64,000 nt of DNA from Cognatilysobacter bugurensis (GCF_014652095.1 NZ_BMYD01000001.1:1465466-1529465), one strand, 5' to 3'. Positions 26,770 through 37,794 are shown, counted from the first letter of the stretch. Notes: a model not told the origin generated them from the sequence alone. Translations and numbers: made by a program.

Positions 26770-27066
26770 CTAGTCTTCCGGCGGCAGATGCCGGCAGAGC
26801 TCGCCGAACAGGCTGACGATCCGTGTAGCGAGATGGCTCTGGTCGGTGCGGTTCATGCGGGCCAAGGCCATGCGGATCGAGTCGCCGCCGTAGCGCATGT
26901 CGGCCACGAGTTCCTCGAAACGCACGTGCAGGCGCTCGGGCAAGTCCTGCGGATCGACGCGCGACAGGTGCGAATACGACGTCTCGAGCCGCGACTGCAG
27001 CTCGTCCGAGTCACACAACGCAAGCGATGCCAGCCGCAGGCAAGCGGCGGCGCGGTGGTAGTCCAT
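26770..27066 (-). CDS. Conserved-looking hypothetical protein, 98 aa
   Basis: A small soluble, mostly helical protein (MDYHRAAACLRLASLALCDS ... LFGELCRHLPPED). Codon use resembles the neighbours. It converges with murU and diverges from the histidine kinase at 27.25 kb. No motif was recognised, so no function is assigned. Its helical, Leu/Arg-rich composition resembles small proteins annotated only as hypothetical in gammaproteobacteria. Confidence 0.6.
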   Translation of the reverse strand: MDYHRAAACLRLASLALCDSDELQSRLETSYSHLSRVDPQDLPERLHVRFEELVADMRYGGDSIRMALARMNRTDQSHLATRIVSLFGELCRHLPPED

Positions 27067-27250
27067 GGTGTCTCCGCGAATCCCCCGCGCATTCTACGGT
27101 CGGCCCCGCATTGCGTGATCCGCGATCGGCTTGCCTTGCGCGCCGCCCAGCCCGCTGCCCGCGAGGCTGTACGGGCACGGTCGCCCTTCACTCGGCCGCC
27201 GGAACTGCCAGCTATCCTGCCCACCGCATGTCGCTTCCATCCGCCCCCGT

Positions 27251-28450
27251 ATGAAGCTATCGGTATTCATCCAGTCCCGGATGGACGACATCCTCCACGA
27301 ATGGGACACCTTCGCGCGGCAGGTGGCGCCCGAGGGCAGCGGCATGTCCGACGTGGCGCTGCGCGATCACGCACGCGAGATGCTCGAAGGCATCGTGCAG
27401 GAAATGGCGCACGCGCACCCGCGCAGTGCCGACGAGCGGCGGCTCCGCTCGCGGGAGGGCGGTGACGCATTCGAGGCCGGCAGCGCCGCGGCGCAGCACG
27501 GCGATCAGCGCCAGAGCGCCGACTTCACGCTGCTGCAGCTCAGCGCCGAGTTCCGCGTGCTGCGCGAGACGGTGATGCGCCTGTGGCTGCCCACGATCGA
27601 GCGACTCGACGCGGGCTGCGCCGACGAAATCGTGCGCTTCAACGAGGCGCTCGATCGCGCGCTCGCCGAATCCATCGTGGCCTACAGCGACCGCACGAAC
27701 CAGACTCGCGAGCTTTTCCTGGCGGTGCTCGGCCACGACCTGCGGGCGCCGCTCGCGACGCTCGCACTGAGCGGTGCCTTGCTCGCACGGCCGGACCTGC
27801 CCGACGGGCGCCAGGGGGTGATCGCGGGTAACGTCACGCGCGCCACCCAGCTCATGCAGCGCATCGTCAACGACCTGCTCGGCTTTACGCGCACCCAGCT
27901 CGGCAAGGGCCTTCCGATCGAGCGCGGCCGCACGTCGCTGCAGCAGGTCATCAAAGACGCACTCGAGGACGCACGCGCGGCCTATCCGAACACACGCTTC
28001 GAGTGCGACATCGACGCCGCTCTGGTCGGCGACTACGACGGCACGCGCCTGTACCAGCTGTTCGTGAACCTGCTCGTCAATGCCGCGCAGCACGGCGCGG
28101 CCGACACGCCGGTACGCATCGAAGCGCATCGGGTCGGCGAGCGCCACGTCGTGCACGTGACGAACGAAGGCGTCCCGATCCCCGACGCCGCACTGCATTC
28201 CATCTTCAAACCGTTGGTGCAGCTGGACAGCGAAGGCGACGGCGACGATGGCCGGCCACGCACCAGCCTTGGCCTGGGGCTCTTCATTTCCCGCGAGATC
28301 GCCGAGGGCCATGACGGCACCATCGCGGTGCGCTCGAACCCGGCGCAGGGCACGCGATTTACCGTGGACCTGCCGTGCTCCGCGGACGCTGCGCACAGTG
28401 GCGATCAGGCCGGTCACGCGGCGGCGACGGTTTCACCCGCCGCGACGTAA
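27251..28450 (+). CDS. Soluble sensor histidine kinase with RsbRD-like N-terminal domain
   Basis: 399 residues from the ATG of MKLSVFIQSRMDDILHEWDTF. The first 145 residues are all-helical and resemble the RsbR/RsbRD N-terminal sensor domain. HisKA follows with H162 in FLAVLGHDLRAPL, and then HATPase_c (NLLVNAAQHG, a degenerate D-box, TSLGLGLFISREI). No membrane segment is present. There is no response regulator beside it, so it is an orphan kinase. The tail after about residue 380 is low-complexity Ala/Gly/Thr. The longer upstream frame is not supported by the family start. Confidence 0.88.
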   Translation: MKLSVFIQSRMDDILHEWDTFARQVAPEGSGMSDVALRDHAREMLEGIVQEMAHAHPRSADERRLRSREGGDAFEAGSAAAQHGDQRQSADFTLLQLSAEFRVLRETVMRLWLPTIERLDAGCADEIVRFNEALDRALAESIVAYSDRTNQTRELFLAVLGHDLRAPLATLALSGALLARPDLPDGRQGVIAGNVTRATQLMQRIVNDLLGFTRTQLGKGLPIERGRTSLQQVIKDALEDARAAYPNTRFECDIDAALVGDYDGTRLYQLFVNLLVNAAQHGAADTPVRIEAHRVGERHVVHVTNEGVPIPDAALHSIFKPLVQLDSEGDGDDGRPRTSLGLGLFISREIAEGHDGTIAVRSNPAQGTRFTVDLPCSADAAHSGDQAGHAAATVSPAAT

Positions 28451-28503
28451 CAACGCTTGAACCGGCAGCGCGTCCGTGGGCGCGCAGTGGCTCCGAAAAA
28501 GCC

Positions 28504-29223
28504 TCAGTCCGCGGCGAGCAACGCGCGCAGGAACGGCACGGTCACGCGTCGCTTCGCCGCGAGCGAGGCGCGATCCAGCCGATCCAGCAACGATGTCAGT
28601 CCGCCGAGGTCCCGGCCGACGCGGCGCAGCAGCCAGTCGAGCGCCGCGTCCTCGATCACGAGCCCGCGCCGCTCGGCGCGTTGGCGCAGCAGTTCGCGGC
28701 GGTCGGCTTCATCAAGCGGCGCGAGCACGAGCCGCGTGCACTGGGACAGTCGCGATCGCAGGTCCGGCAGGTCGATCGCGAGCGCATCGGGCGCGTCGAC
28801 CGCGGCGTAGAGCAGCGTCGAGCCGGCCGCGCGCAGCCGATTATGCGCGTCGAACAGGGCGACCTCGTCGTCGCGATCGCCCGCAATGTGTTCGAGGCCG
28901 TCGAGCGCAATCAACGCATTGCCTTCCAGCGCGACGAGCGCATCGCGTAAGCGACCTGCCGCCGCCTGTAACGGCAAGTACGCGGCGCGGCGCCCCGCCG
29001 CATCGGCGGCGGCGCAGCTCGCGAGCAGCAGGTGCGTCTTGCCGGTGCCGGGCGCGCCGACGAGGTAGAGCCAGTCCTCGGACTCGCCGGCGGCCGTGGC
29101 CTGCAGCTGTTCGAGCAGGCCGGCCGGCGCCGCGACATAGGCATCGAAGCGCTGGTCAGGCGCCGTTCGCAAGCTGAGCGGAAGCTGCGGGCCTGCCGGC
29201 CCTGGGTCCTGCATCGACGCCAT
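28504..29223 (-). CDS. hda: DnaA regulatory inactivator Hda
   Basis: 239 residues, DnaA-related AAA+ ATPase. A beta-clamp-binding motif QLPLSL lies at residues 13-18, Walker A GAPGTGKT at 56-63, and a Walker B-like LIALDGLEHI follows. Hda with the DNA-loaded clamp stimulates ATP hydrolysis by DnaA and so limits re-initiation of replication. The start shares a base with the stop of the AI-2E transporter gene (TGATG). The order DUF2066, permease, hda is a common proteobacterial arrangement. Confidence 0.93.
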   Translation of the reverse strand: MASMQDPGPAGPQLPLSLRTAPDQRFDAYVAAPAGLLEQLQATAAGESEDWLYLVGAPGTGKTHLLLASCAAADAAGRRAAYLPLQAAAGRLRDALVALEGNALIALDGLEHIAGDRDDEVALFDAHNRLRAAGSTLLYAAVDAPDALAIDLPDLRSRLSQCTRLVLAPLDEADRRELLRQRAERRGLVIEDAALDWLLRRVGRDLGGLTSLLDRLDRASLAAKRRVTVPFLRALLAAD

Positions 29224-30365
29224 CAGCGCGGCCCATGCTCCGAGCGCGCGGCAGACGTGTCGAGCACGAGCGCCGGTGCATCGCCCGCGTACAGGCGGCT
29301 GTGCGTGTAGCGCTCCTGCGCGTAGTGCAGCAGCACGTTCGCGACCGCCGCGACCGGCAGTGCGAGCAGCATGCCGAGAAAGCCGAACAGCTGGCCGCCC
29401 GCGAGCACCGCGAAAATCACCGCGACCGGGTGCAGGCCGATGCGATCGCCGACGAGCTTCGGCGTGAGCCAGTAGCTCTCGATGATCTGGCCGATGCCGA
29501 ACACGGCCAGCACGCCGGCCACGTGCTTCCAGTCGCCGTACTGCACGAGCGCGGCGATGACCCCAAGCACGACGCCGCTGGCCGGGCCCAGGTACGGAAC
29601 GAAGGTGAGCAAGCCCGCGACCATGCCGATCAGCAGGCCCAGGTCGAGGCCCACCATCCACAGCCCAACGCCGTACATCACGCCGAGGATCACCATGACC
29701 AGGAACTGGCCGCGCAGGAACGCGCCGAGCATGTCGCTGGAGTCGCGGGCGAGCTGCGTGAGCGTGGGCAGGTGACGCGGCGGGATGAGCATCGCAACGC
29801 GCGCAACCAGTCGGTCCCAGTCGCGCAGGAAGAAGAACGCGAGCACCGGCACCAGCACCGCGTTGACGGCGAGCGCGAGCAGCATCGAGCCCGAGCGCGT
29901 GATGTAGTCCAGAGCCGTTGCCGCGAAACCGCCCGCGCGCTCCCAGTTCTCACGCAGCATCCCGACCGCGTACTCGAAGTCGAGCCAGCGATCGAACTGC
30001 AGGTTCGTACGCTGCTCGACCCACGGCAGCAGCGTGTCGAGGAACCACTCGCGGTACCGCGGCAGCGACTCGACGAGCGTGATCACCTGTCGCTGGATCA
30101 TCGGCACGAGCAGCAGCAGCACGGCGACCAGCACGAGCGTCATGGCCGTGAACACGATTGCAACCGCGGTCGACCGCGAGCGACCTGCGGCCTCGAGCCG
30201 GTCGACCAGCGGATCGCCAAGCCAGCCGAGCAGCGCCGCGAGTGCGAACGGCGTGAGCACCGGCGCAAGCAGCCACAGGACCCACAGCGCGAACAGCACG
30301 ACGGCCGCCCATTGCAGGCGGCGCAGAAACTGCGCGATGTCCTCCAGGGGCGTCTGCGCTTCCAT
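29223..30365 (-). CDS. AI-2E family transporter (PerM-like)
   Basis: 380 residues with about eight membrane segments, including the paired N-terminal helices (VVLFALWVLWLLAPVLTPFALAALL split by GWLGDPLVDRLE). A long amphipathic middle contains SLPRYREWFLDTL. The conserved later block has LLTFVPYLGPASGVVLG and a YWLTPKLVGDRIGLHPV motif. Members are called AI-2E exporters, but real substrates are mostly unknown and PerM/YdiK relatives may export other compounds. It is coupled on both sides by 1-base start/stop overlaps. Confidence 0.88.
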   Translation of the reverse strand: MEAQTPLEDIAQFLRRLQWAAVVLFALWVLWLLAPVLTPFALAALLGWLGDPLVDRLEAAGRSRSTAVAIVFTAMTLVLVAVLLLLVPMIQRQVITLVESLPRYREWFLDTLLPWVEQRTNLQFDRWLDFEYAVGMLRENWERAGGFAATALDYITRSGSMLLALAVNAVLVPVLAFFFLRDWDRLVARVAMLIPPRHLPTLTQLARDSSDMLGAFLRGQFLVMVILGVMYGVGLWMVGLDLGLLIGMVAGLLTFVPYLGPASGVVLGVIAALVQYGDWKHVAGVLAVFGIGQIIESYWLTPKLVGDRIGLHPVAVIFAVLAGGQLFGFLGMLLALPVAAVANVLLHYAQERYTHSRLYAGDAPALVLDTSAARSEHGPR

Positions 30366-31477
30366 CAGCGCAGACGGAACTCGACCGGCGTGTCCGCCGT
30401 GGCGCCCGTCCCTGACGATGCGGCCTCGATCACCCCGCCGCCCGCGGTTGCCCGCTTGAAGCCTTCGACGCCGCTGATGAGTTCGAGGCGCAGTACGAGC
30501 CGTTCGGGCGACGCACTGACCGGAACGATGCGGCGCACGACGGCCTGCTGCTGCAGGTGCCCCATCAGGCGCAGGTAGTCGTCGGTGGTGTCCACGCCCG
30601 TGAACGCGACCGTGTATTCGCCGGCCGGGCCCGAACCCTCGCGCGGCTTCGAGTATTTCTTGAACAGCGCGTCGGCCGCGCCCTCGGCGCCGCCGGCCAT
30701 TGCACGGCGCGCGTCGCGGTGCGCGGTCGACCACGTCGACAGCGTCTTGCCCTTGTCGACGAGCGTCCAATCGGCGACCCAGCCACCCTTGCCGTCACGG
30801 CGGAGCTTGCCGAGCACCTGGATCGGCGGCGCGTAGCGCTGCGACGCACGTGCGACCGCCGCGGTGTCGCCGCGCCAGATCGCCGCGACGAGCGCCTGCT
30901 CGGCCGCGTTGCCGGCGGGCAAGCCGAGCCGGTAGCCGAGTTCCACCGCGCGGTCGAGCACCGGGCGGGCCGCCGCAGCGCGGTCGAGGCCGACCAGGCG
31001 CGGGCCGCTGCCGTCGTCAATCGCGAGCCACAGCACCGGGCGCTGGCGCGGGTCCGGCCAGACCGGCAGGCCGAACGTGTCGATCAGCGCTTCGACCTCG
31101 TCCTTCTCGTAACGCGTGACGATCACGGTGCGGAAGCTCGGTGCGCCGCTCGCGGACACGCCCTCGTCCTGGCGGTAGTCGTAGCCCTCGACGAACTCGG
31201 ACGCCTTGCGCAGCGCCGGGCCGACGCCGGGGCGCGAGGTGACGTTGCGGTCGCCCGTGATCTTCGTGAGCACCTCGACGAGGCCGCGTGCGAACGCCGC
31301 GTTGCGCTGCGCCGGCGCCTGGTTCGTCACCGTGACCTCGGCCGCGTACGGGCCCTGCGCCTTCGCGCGATCGCCCTCCACGCGCTGCGCCGAAGCGCCA
31401 AAACCCGCCAGCAGCAGCATCGCCGCCGCCATCCACCGTGCCGCCGTCCCACGTGCCGCGCGCGTCGCAAATGCCAT
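30365..31477 (-). CDS. DUF2066 domain protein, exported
   Basis: 370 residues. The ATG at MAFATRAARG is chosen because it precedes a signal peptide (about 1-33, ending GFGASA). An in-frame start 60 bases upstream would add an unlikely leader. The mature part has the family's opening (AAEVTVTNQAPAQRNAAFARGLVEVLTKITGDRNV). DUF2066 proteins usually precede a PerM-type permease and hda, as here. Their function is unknown; the location is expected to be the periplasm. Confidence 0.85.
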   Translation of the reverse strand: MAFATRAARGTAARWMAAAMLLLAGFGASAQRVEGDRAKAQGPYAAEVTVTNQAPAQRNAAFARGLVEVLTKITGDRNVTSRPGVGPALRKASEFVEGYDYRQDEGVSASGAPSFRTVIVTRYEKDEVEALIDTFGLPVWPDPRQRPVLWLAIDDGSGPRLVGLDRAAAARPVLDRAVELGYRLGLPAGNAAEQALVAAIWRGDTAAVARASQRYAPPIQVLGKLRRDGKGGWVADWTLVDKGKTLSTWSTAHRDARRAMAGGAEGAADALFKKYSKPREGSGPAGEYTVAFTGVDTTDDYLRLMGHLQQQAVVRRIVPVSASPERLVLRLELISGVEGFKRATAGGGVIEAASSGTGATADTPVEFRLR

Positions 31478-31604
31478 TGCGCATCCTGCCCACTGAAAGC
31501 CGCCGGCATGGTGCCGCAGCGGGCGTGGCACGTCCATTCACATCGGGGGCCGCGGGCGCGTCGCTGCTAGAATCGCCGGCTTCTCCGCGACCGCCAGGCC
31601 CGCC

Positions 31605-32678
31605 GTGACCAGCTCGAACACCCCCACTCCGCTGACCTACCGCGACGCGGGCGTCGACATCGATGCGGGCAATGAGCTCGTCGAGCGCATCAAGCCGATG
31701 GTCAAGCGCAGCTTCCGTCCCGAGGTCATGGGCGGGCTCGGCGGATTCGGCGCGCTGTTCGACCTGTCCAAGAAGTATCGCGAGCCGGTGCTGGTCTCGG
31801 GCACCGACGGCGTCGGCACCAAGCTCAAGCTTGCGCAGCAGCTCGGCCGCCACGACACCATCGGCATCGACCTCGTCGCCATGTGCGTCAACGACGTGCT
31901 CGTGCAGGGCGCCGAACCGTTGTTCTTCCTCGATTACTTCGCGACCGGCAAGCTCGACATCGACACCGCGGCCGCGGTCGTCGGCGGCATCGCCCGCGGC
32001 TGCGAGCTCTCGGGTTGCGCGCTGATCGGCGGCGAGACCGCCGAGATGCCCGACATGTACGCACCCGGCGAATACGACCTCGCCGGCTTCTGCGTGGCCG
32101 GCGTCGAAAAGAGCGAACTGCTGGACGGCGGCCGCGTGCAGGCCTGCGACGTGCTGATCGGCATCGCCTCGAGCGGCCCGCATTCGAACGGCTACTCGCT
32201 GATCCGCCGCATCTTCGACCGCGCCGGCCGCCCGGCCGACCTCGACCTCGGCGGCGAACGCCTCATCGACGCGCTGATGGCGCCGACGCGGCTGTACGTG
32301 AAGCCGGTGCTCGAACTGCTCGGCCGCGGCAACGGCCCGACCGACGCGGACAAGTCCGCGCGCATCCACGCGATGGCGCACATCACCGGCGGCGGCCTGA
32401 CCGAGAACATCATCCGCGTGATCCCCGACGGCCTCGGCCTCGAGATCGACGCGTCTACGCTCGTGCTGCCGCCGGTGTTCGACTGGTTGCAGCGCGAAGG
32501 CGCGGTCGCGCGCGAGGAGATGTGGCGCACGTTCAACTGCGGCGTCGGCTTCGTGCTCGCGGTCGCGCCGGCCGACGTCGCGGCGGTGACCGCCGACCTC
32601 GACCGCCTCGGCTTGCCCCACCGTGCGATCGGCCAGGTCGTGCGCGCCAGCGGCGACGAGCGCGTGCGCATCGGCTGA
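31605..32678 (+). CDS. purM: Phosphoribosylformylglycinamidine cyclo-ligase (AIR synthetase)
   Basis: 357 residues starting at GTG, close to standard length. Family signatures: [21 protein letters not shown] near the start, [33 protein letters not shown], and the ATP-binding [12 protein letters not shown]. It closes the imidazole ring in step five of purine synthesis. purN follows on the same strand after 92 bases. Confidence 0.97.
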   Translation: MTSSNTPTPLTYRDAGVDIDAGNELVERIKPMVKRSFRPEVMGGLGGFGALFDLSKKYREPVLVSGTDGVGTKLKLAQQLGRHDTIGIDLVAMCVNDVLVQGAEPLFFLDYFATGKLDIDTAAAVVGGIARGCELSGCALIGGETAEMPDMYAPGEYDLAGFCVAGVEKSELLDGGRVQACDVLIGIASSGPHSNGYSLIRRIFDRAGRPADLDLGGERLIDALMAPTRLYVKPVLELLGRGNGPTDADKSARIHAMAHITGGGLTENIIRVIPDGLGLEIDASTLVLPPVFDWLQREGAVAREEMWRTFNCGVGFVLAVAPADVAAVTADLDRLGLPHRAIGQVVRASGDERVRIG

Positions 32679-32770
32679 TCGCGTCACGGCCGGGTCAGCA
32701 GCGCGGCCGGGCCGGATCGAATCGTCGCCCGGATGAGCTGCAGCACCCGCGACGCACCGCCGGACTCCCC

Positions 32771-33445
32771 ATGCCCCACCCCGACTCTCCGCTCCGCCTC
32801 GCCGTGCTCGCCTCCGGTCGCGGCAGCAACCTGCAGGCGCTCATCGATGCGATCGGCGAGGGCCGGCTGCACGCGCGCATCGTCGGCGTATTCTCCGACC
32901 GGCGCGACGCGCTCGCGCTGCAGCGCGCCCGTGACGCGGGCCTACTCGCCGAAGCACTCCGGGCGCGGGATTTCGACACGCGGCTGGAATTCGACGCCGC
33001 ACTGTTCGAACGGGTCGATGCCGTTCAGCCCGACCTCATCGTCTGCGCGGGATACATGCGCCTGCTCGGACAACCCGTCGTCGAGGCACACCGCGGTCGC
33101 ATGCTCAACATCCACCCCTCGCTGCTGCCCGCGTTCAAGGGCCTGCGCACGCACGAGCAGGCGCTTGCTGCGGGCGCGCCCGTGCACGGCGCCAGCGTGC
33201 ACTTCGTGACCCCGGAGCTCGATGGCGGCCCGGTGATCGCGCAAGCCCGCGTGCCGGTGCGTGGCGACGACGACGCGCCCGCGCTGGCCGCACGGGTGAT
33301 CGCGCGCGAGCACCCGCTGCTCGTCGAGACGCTGCGACTTTTTGCCCAAGGTCGCGTTGCACTGCAGAGCGAGCACGTGCACCTCGATAGAGCGCCGCTC
33401 CCCGCACCGCTCCAGCTCGACGCCGACGACCGGCTGCCCGCATGA
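32771..33445 (+). CDS. purN: Phosphoribosylglycinamide formyltransferase
   Basis: 224 residues with LASGRGSNLQALIDA at the start, the catalytic LNIHPSLLPAFKG and HGASVHFVTPELDGGPVI (Asn, His and Asp of the active site). It transfers a formyl group from 10-formyl-THF to GAR. The stop overlaps the next gene by 4 bp (ATGA), so the DUF3108 gene is read on the same message. Confidence 0.97.
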   Translation: MPHPDSPLRLAVLASGRGSNLQALIDAIGEGRLHARIVGVFSDRRDALALQRARDAGLLAEALRARDFDTRLEFDAALFERVDAVQPDLIVCAGYMRLLGQPVVEAHRGRMLNIHPSLLPAFKGLRTHEQALAAGAPVHGASVHFVTPELDGGPVIAQARVPVRGDDDAPALAARVIAREHPLLVETLRLFAQGRVALQSEHVHLDRAPLPAPLQLDADDRLPA

Positions 33446-34173
33446 GCCGCGCCGTCTCCCACGCTCGCCGCCTGTACTTCACATGCGTCGTGTTGCTGTT
33501 GTCCCTGTTCGCGGGCGGCGCACAGGCCCTTGAGCCGTTCGTCGCGCAGTACGCGGTCTACCGCGGCGGTGACGCGCTCGGCGAAGCCACGATGCGCCTG
33601 ACCCCGGGCGAACGCGGCCGCTGGCGCGTCGATCTCGTCATGCGCGGCACCGGCCTGCTTCGCATCGCCGGACTCAACGCGGAGCAGAGCACCGTGTTCG
33701 ACACCGAGGGCGGCGTCTACCGCCCGCTCAGCCAGGCGACCGTGCGCCGCACGGTGTTCACCCGCCGGCAGACCACGGGCGTCTACGATTGGGCGACTCG
33801 TCAGGCTCGCTGGCAAGGGGACGTCAAGAAAACACGCCGTGCGCCGGTGCCACTGCAACCGGGGGACATGAGCGGTCTGCTGATCAACCTGGCCGCCGTC
33901 CGTGACGCCCGGCCCGGTGCAACGCTCGAGTACCGGTTCGTCGACGACGGCCGCACCCGGCTGCACCGGTACGCGGTTGCCGACGCGCTCGAGCCGGTGT
34001 CGGTCGGCGACCTGCGCTACGACGCGATGCGCGTCGCCCGCGTGCAGCACGGCGGGGACGAGACGGTGCTGTGGATTGTCGACGGCGTGCCGACGCCGGT
34101 GCGCCTGCTGCAGCGCGAAGACGGCCGAGACACGTTCGACCTGCGATTGATCGAATACACAGGAACCCAATGA
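33442..34173 (+). CDS. DUF3108 domain protein, exported (copy 1)
   Basis: 243 residues with a signal peptide (about 1-30, cleaved near AQALEPF). The mature part opens with PFVAQYAVYRGGDALGEATM, contains the QPGDMSGLLINLAAVRD block and ends with a beta-rich segment, all features of DUF3108. The function is unknown; these periplasmic proteins may have a lipocalin- or LolA-like fold. It overlaps purN and is itself overlapped by the paralogue that follows. Confidence 0.85.
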   Translation: MSRAVSHARRLYFTCVVLLLSLFAGGAQALEPFVAQYAVYRGGDALGEATMRLTPGERGRWRVDLVMRGTGLLRIAGLNAEQSTVFDTEGGVYRPLSQATVRRTVFTRRQTTGVYDWATRQARWQGDVKKTRRAPVPLQPGDMSGLLINLAAVRDARPGATLEYRFVDDGRTRLHRYAVADALEPVSVGDLRYDAMRVARVQHGGDETVLWIVDGVPTPVRLLQREDGRDTFDLRLIEYTGTQ

Positions 34174-34859
34174 CGATGGCGATGCCCACCACCCCGCTCC
34201 GCCTGCTCACCGCGGCCGCGCTGCTGCTTGCAAGCCTGCCCGCGCTCGCGGTCAAGCCGTTCAACGCGACGTACCAGGCCAATTACATGGGCATGCTCGG
34301 CAACGGGCGCATGACGCTCGAGCCTGCGGGCGACGACCGCTGGCGTTACACGCTCAGCATCAAGAACCAGCTCGCCGACCTGAGCCAGGTCACGGTGTTC
34401 GAGGAGCACGACGGGCAGCTGCGCCCGATCTCCGGCACCGACGTGTCGAACGTGCTCGTCAAGAAGTCGAATAAGAAGGCGAACTACGACTGGCAGCGCG
34501 GCGTCGCGACCTGGAGCGGCGACGTCAAGCCCGATCGCAGCGGGCCGATCGCGCTGCAGCCGGGCGATCTGGACGCCCTGCTTATCAACCTCGCGCTCGT
34601 GCGCGACCACGCCGCCGGCAAGCCGCTCAAGTACCGCATGGTCGACGGCGGGCGCGTCAAGCAACTGCACTACACCGTCGCCGGCAAGGAGACGATCGAC
34701 GTCGACGGCAAGCAGCGCCCGGCGACGAAGGTCGTCGCCAACGATGGCGGCAAGCAGACGACGGCGTGGATCGTCGAAGGCCTGCCCGTGCCGGCGCGCA
34801 TCGTGCAGAAGGACGGCGGCACCGAGTCGGTCGATCTGCGGGTCCAGTCCGTGCGCTGA
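34170..34859 (+). CDS. DUF3108 domain protein, exported (copy 2)
   Basis: 229 residues with a signal peptide (about 1-26, LLASLPALA). It shares with the upstream copy the start of the mature chain (KPFNATYQANYMG), the NYDWQRGVATWSGDVK segment against VYDWATRQARWQGDVK, and LQPGDLDALLINLALVRD. The two are therefore a tandem duplication that has diverged. It is the last gene of purM-purN-DUF3108-DUF3108; a strong terminator follows 22 bases after the stop. Confidence 0.87.
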   Translation: MTMAMPTTPLRLLTAAALLLASLPALAVKPFNATYQANYMGMLGNGRMTLEPAGDDRWRYTLSIKNQLADLSQVTVFEEHDGQLRPISGTDVSNVLVKKSNKKANYDWQRGVATWSGDVKPDRSGPIALQPGDLDALLINLALVRDHAAGKPLKYRMVDGGRVKQLHYTVAGKETIDVDGKQRPATKVVANDGGKQTTAWIVEGLPVPARIVQKDGGTESVDLRVQSVR

Positions 34860-34881
34860 GCGTCTGCGCTCTCCGCAATCG

Positions 34882-34911
34882 AAAAGCCCCGCATCCGCGG
34901 GGCTTTTTTCG
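34882..34911 (+). terminator. rho-independent terminator after the purMN-DUF3108 operon
   Basis: The 11-bp inverted repeat AAAAGCCCCGC / GCGGGGCTTTT with a 4-base loop runs into T residues. The A-run on its left side lets it also serve murA, which ends on the opposite strand at 34928. Confidence 0.88.
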
Positions 34912-34927
34912 TACCAGAACCGCCGCG

Positions 34928-36238
<1,311 letters not shown>

Positions 36239-36289
36239 TCACGACAATGCGGACTCCGCGCTCCGCGCGGAATAAGGTGAGGCGGCCGC

Positions 36290-36523
36290 TCAGCGCGCGG
36301 CTTCGTCCGAGGTCACGGTTTTCAGGGCCAGCGCGTGGATCTCGCCGCCCATTCGGTCGCCGAGCGTCGCGTACACCATGCGGTGGCGCGCGAGCGGGAG
36401 CTTGCCGGCAAACGCGTCGCACACGACGGTGGCTTCGAAATGCACGCCGTCGTCGCCGCGCACGTCCGCGCTCGCGCCCGGCAGGCCTTGCTCGATAAGG
36501 GTCTTGATGGTGTCTGCGTTCAC
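36290..36523 (-). CDS. ibaG: BolA family protein IbaG
   Basis: A 77-residue BolA/IbaG protein starting at GTG (VNADTIKTLIEQGLPGA). The BolA core is seen in HFEATVVCDAFAGKLPLARHRMVYATLGDRMGGEIHALALKT, with the conserved histidine/cysteine region that co-ordinates iron-sulfur clusters with monothiol glutaredoxins. The position just upstream of murA supports IbaG rather than BolA. A longer frame reaching 36583 adds residues outside the family. Confidence 0.9.
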   Translation of the reverse strand: MNADTIKTLIEQGLPGASADVRGDDGVHFEATVVCDAFAGKLPLARHRMVYATLGDRMGGEIHALALKTVTSDEAAR

Positions 36524-36629
36524 GGTCGCGCCTGATGGAGCGATGCGGCCCGTTCGCGCCGCGTTGGGCAGCCGCCGGCGCACCGCATAGAATGGCCGAT
36601 TAGCCTAGCGGAAACACCCCCGGTCCGAA

Positions 36630-37625
36630 ATGGCAACCCGTCCACGCATTGCCGAATCCGCCGACATCGCAGCCAGCGGCCGCCGCGTCTTTGAAATCGA
36701 AGCGCAGGCGCTTGCTGCCGTGGCCGCGCGCATCGACGGCGACTTCACCGCCGCCTGCCGATTGATCCTGGAATCACGCGGCCGCGTCGTCTGCACCGGC
36801 ATGGGCAAGTCCGGCCACATCGCGCGCAAGATCGCGGCGACGCTTGCGTCGACCGGTACGCCCGCGTTCTACGTGCATCCGGGCGAGGCCGCGCACGGCG
36901 ATCTGGGCATGATCACCGACGCCGACATCGTGCTCGCGCTGTCGTACTCGGGCGAGAGCGACGAGATCCTAACCGTGCTGCCGGCGCTCAAGCGCCAGGG
37001 CAACGCGGTGATCGCGATGACCGGTCGCCCGCATTCGACGATGGCGCGCGAAGCGGACCTGCACCTCGACATCAGCGTGCCCGCCGAGGCCTGCCCGCTC
37101 GCGCTTGCGCCGACGTCGAGCACGACCGCATCGCTGGCGATGGGCGACGCACTCGCGGTTGCGCTGCTCGAGGCGCGCGGCTTCACGGCCGACGACTTCG
37201 CACGCTCGCACCCGGCCGGCGCGCTGGGCCGCCGCCTGCTGCTGCACATCGGCGACGTCATGCACGCCGGCGACGACGTCCCGCGTGTGCAGGCAAACGC
37301 CAGTATCAGCGCGGCGCTCGTCGAGATGAGTCGCAAGCGCCTGGGCATGACGGCCGTCGTCGAAACCGACGGCACGCTGCTGGGGCTGTTCACCGACGGC
37401 GATCTGCGCCGCCTGATCGACGACGCACAGGTCGACCTGCGCACGACGCGCATCGATGCGGTGATGACGCGCGACCCGAAGACCATCCACGCGACGGCGC
37501 TTGCGACCGAGGCCGCGCAGCTCATGGAAACGCACAAGATCGGCGGCGTGCTCGTCGTCGATGAAGCGAACCGGGTGGTCGGCGCGCTCAACATCCACGA
37601 CCTGCTGCGCGCTCGAGTCGTCTAA
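36630..37625 (+). CDS. kdsD: D-arabinose 5-phosphate isomerase
   Basis: 331 residues. The SIS domain (about 45-175) contains GMGKSGHIARKIAATLASTGTPAFYVHPGEAAHGDLGM-type sequence and SYSGESDE. Two CBS domains follow (about 205-325). It converts ribulose 5-phosphate to arabinose 5-phosphate for Kdo synthesis. It heads the run kdsD-kdsC-lptC-lptA-lptB. Confidence 0.95.
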   Translation: MATRPRIAESADIAASGRRVFEIEAQALAAVAARIDGDFTAACRLILESRGRVVCTGMGKSGHIARKIAATLASTGTPAFYVHPGEAAHGDLGMITDADIVLALSYSGESDEILTVLPALKRQGNAVIAMTGRPHSTMAREADLHLDISVPAEACPLALAPTSSTTASLAMGDALAVALLEARGFTADDFARSHPAGALGRRLLLHIGDVMHAGDDVPRVQANASISAALVEMSRKRLGMTAVVETDGTLLGLFTDGDLRRLIDDAQVDLRTTRIDAVMTRDPKTIHATALATEAAQLMETHKIGGVLVVDEANRVVGALNIHDLLRARVV

Positions 37626-37794
37626 CCGGCATGAGGCGATATGCGCGGCGGGCGCCACAACCCGATCCGCTGCGTCCGCTCCTGCCTGCACATGCACGCA
37701 CCAACGCTCCATTGCCGATCGAGTCACCCACGCGCCGGTAGCCTCGGCGCTTCGCTTTCCCGTCCTTGTCCCGCCGCCCCGACCAGCGAACCCG

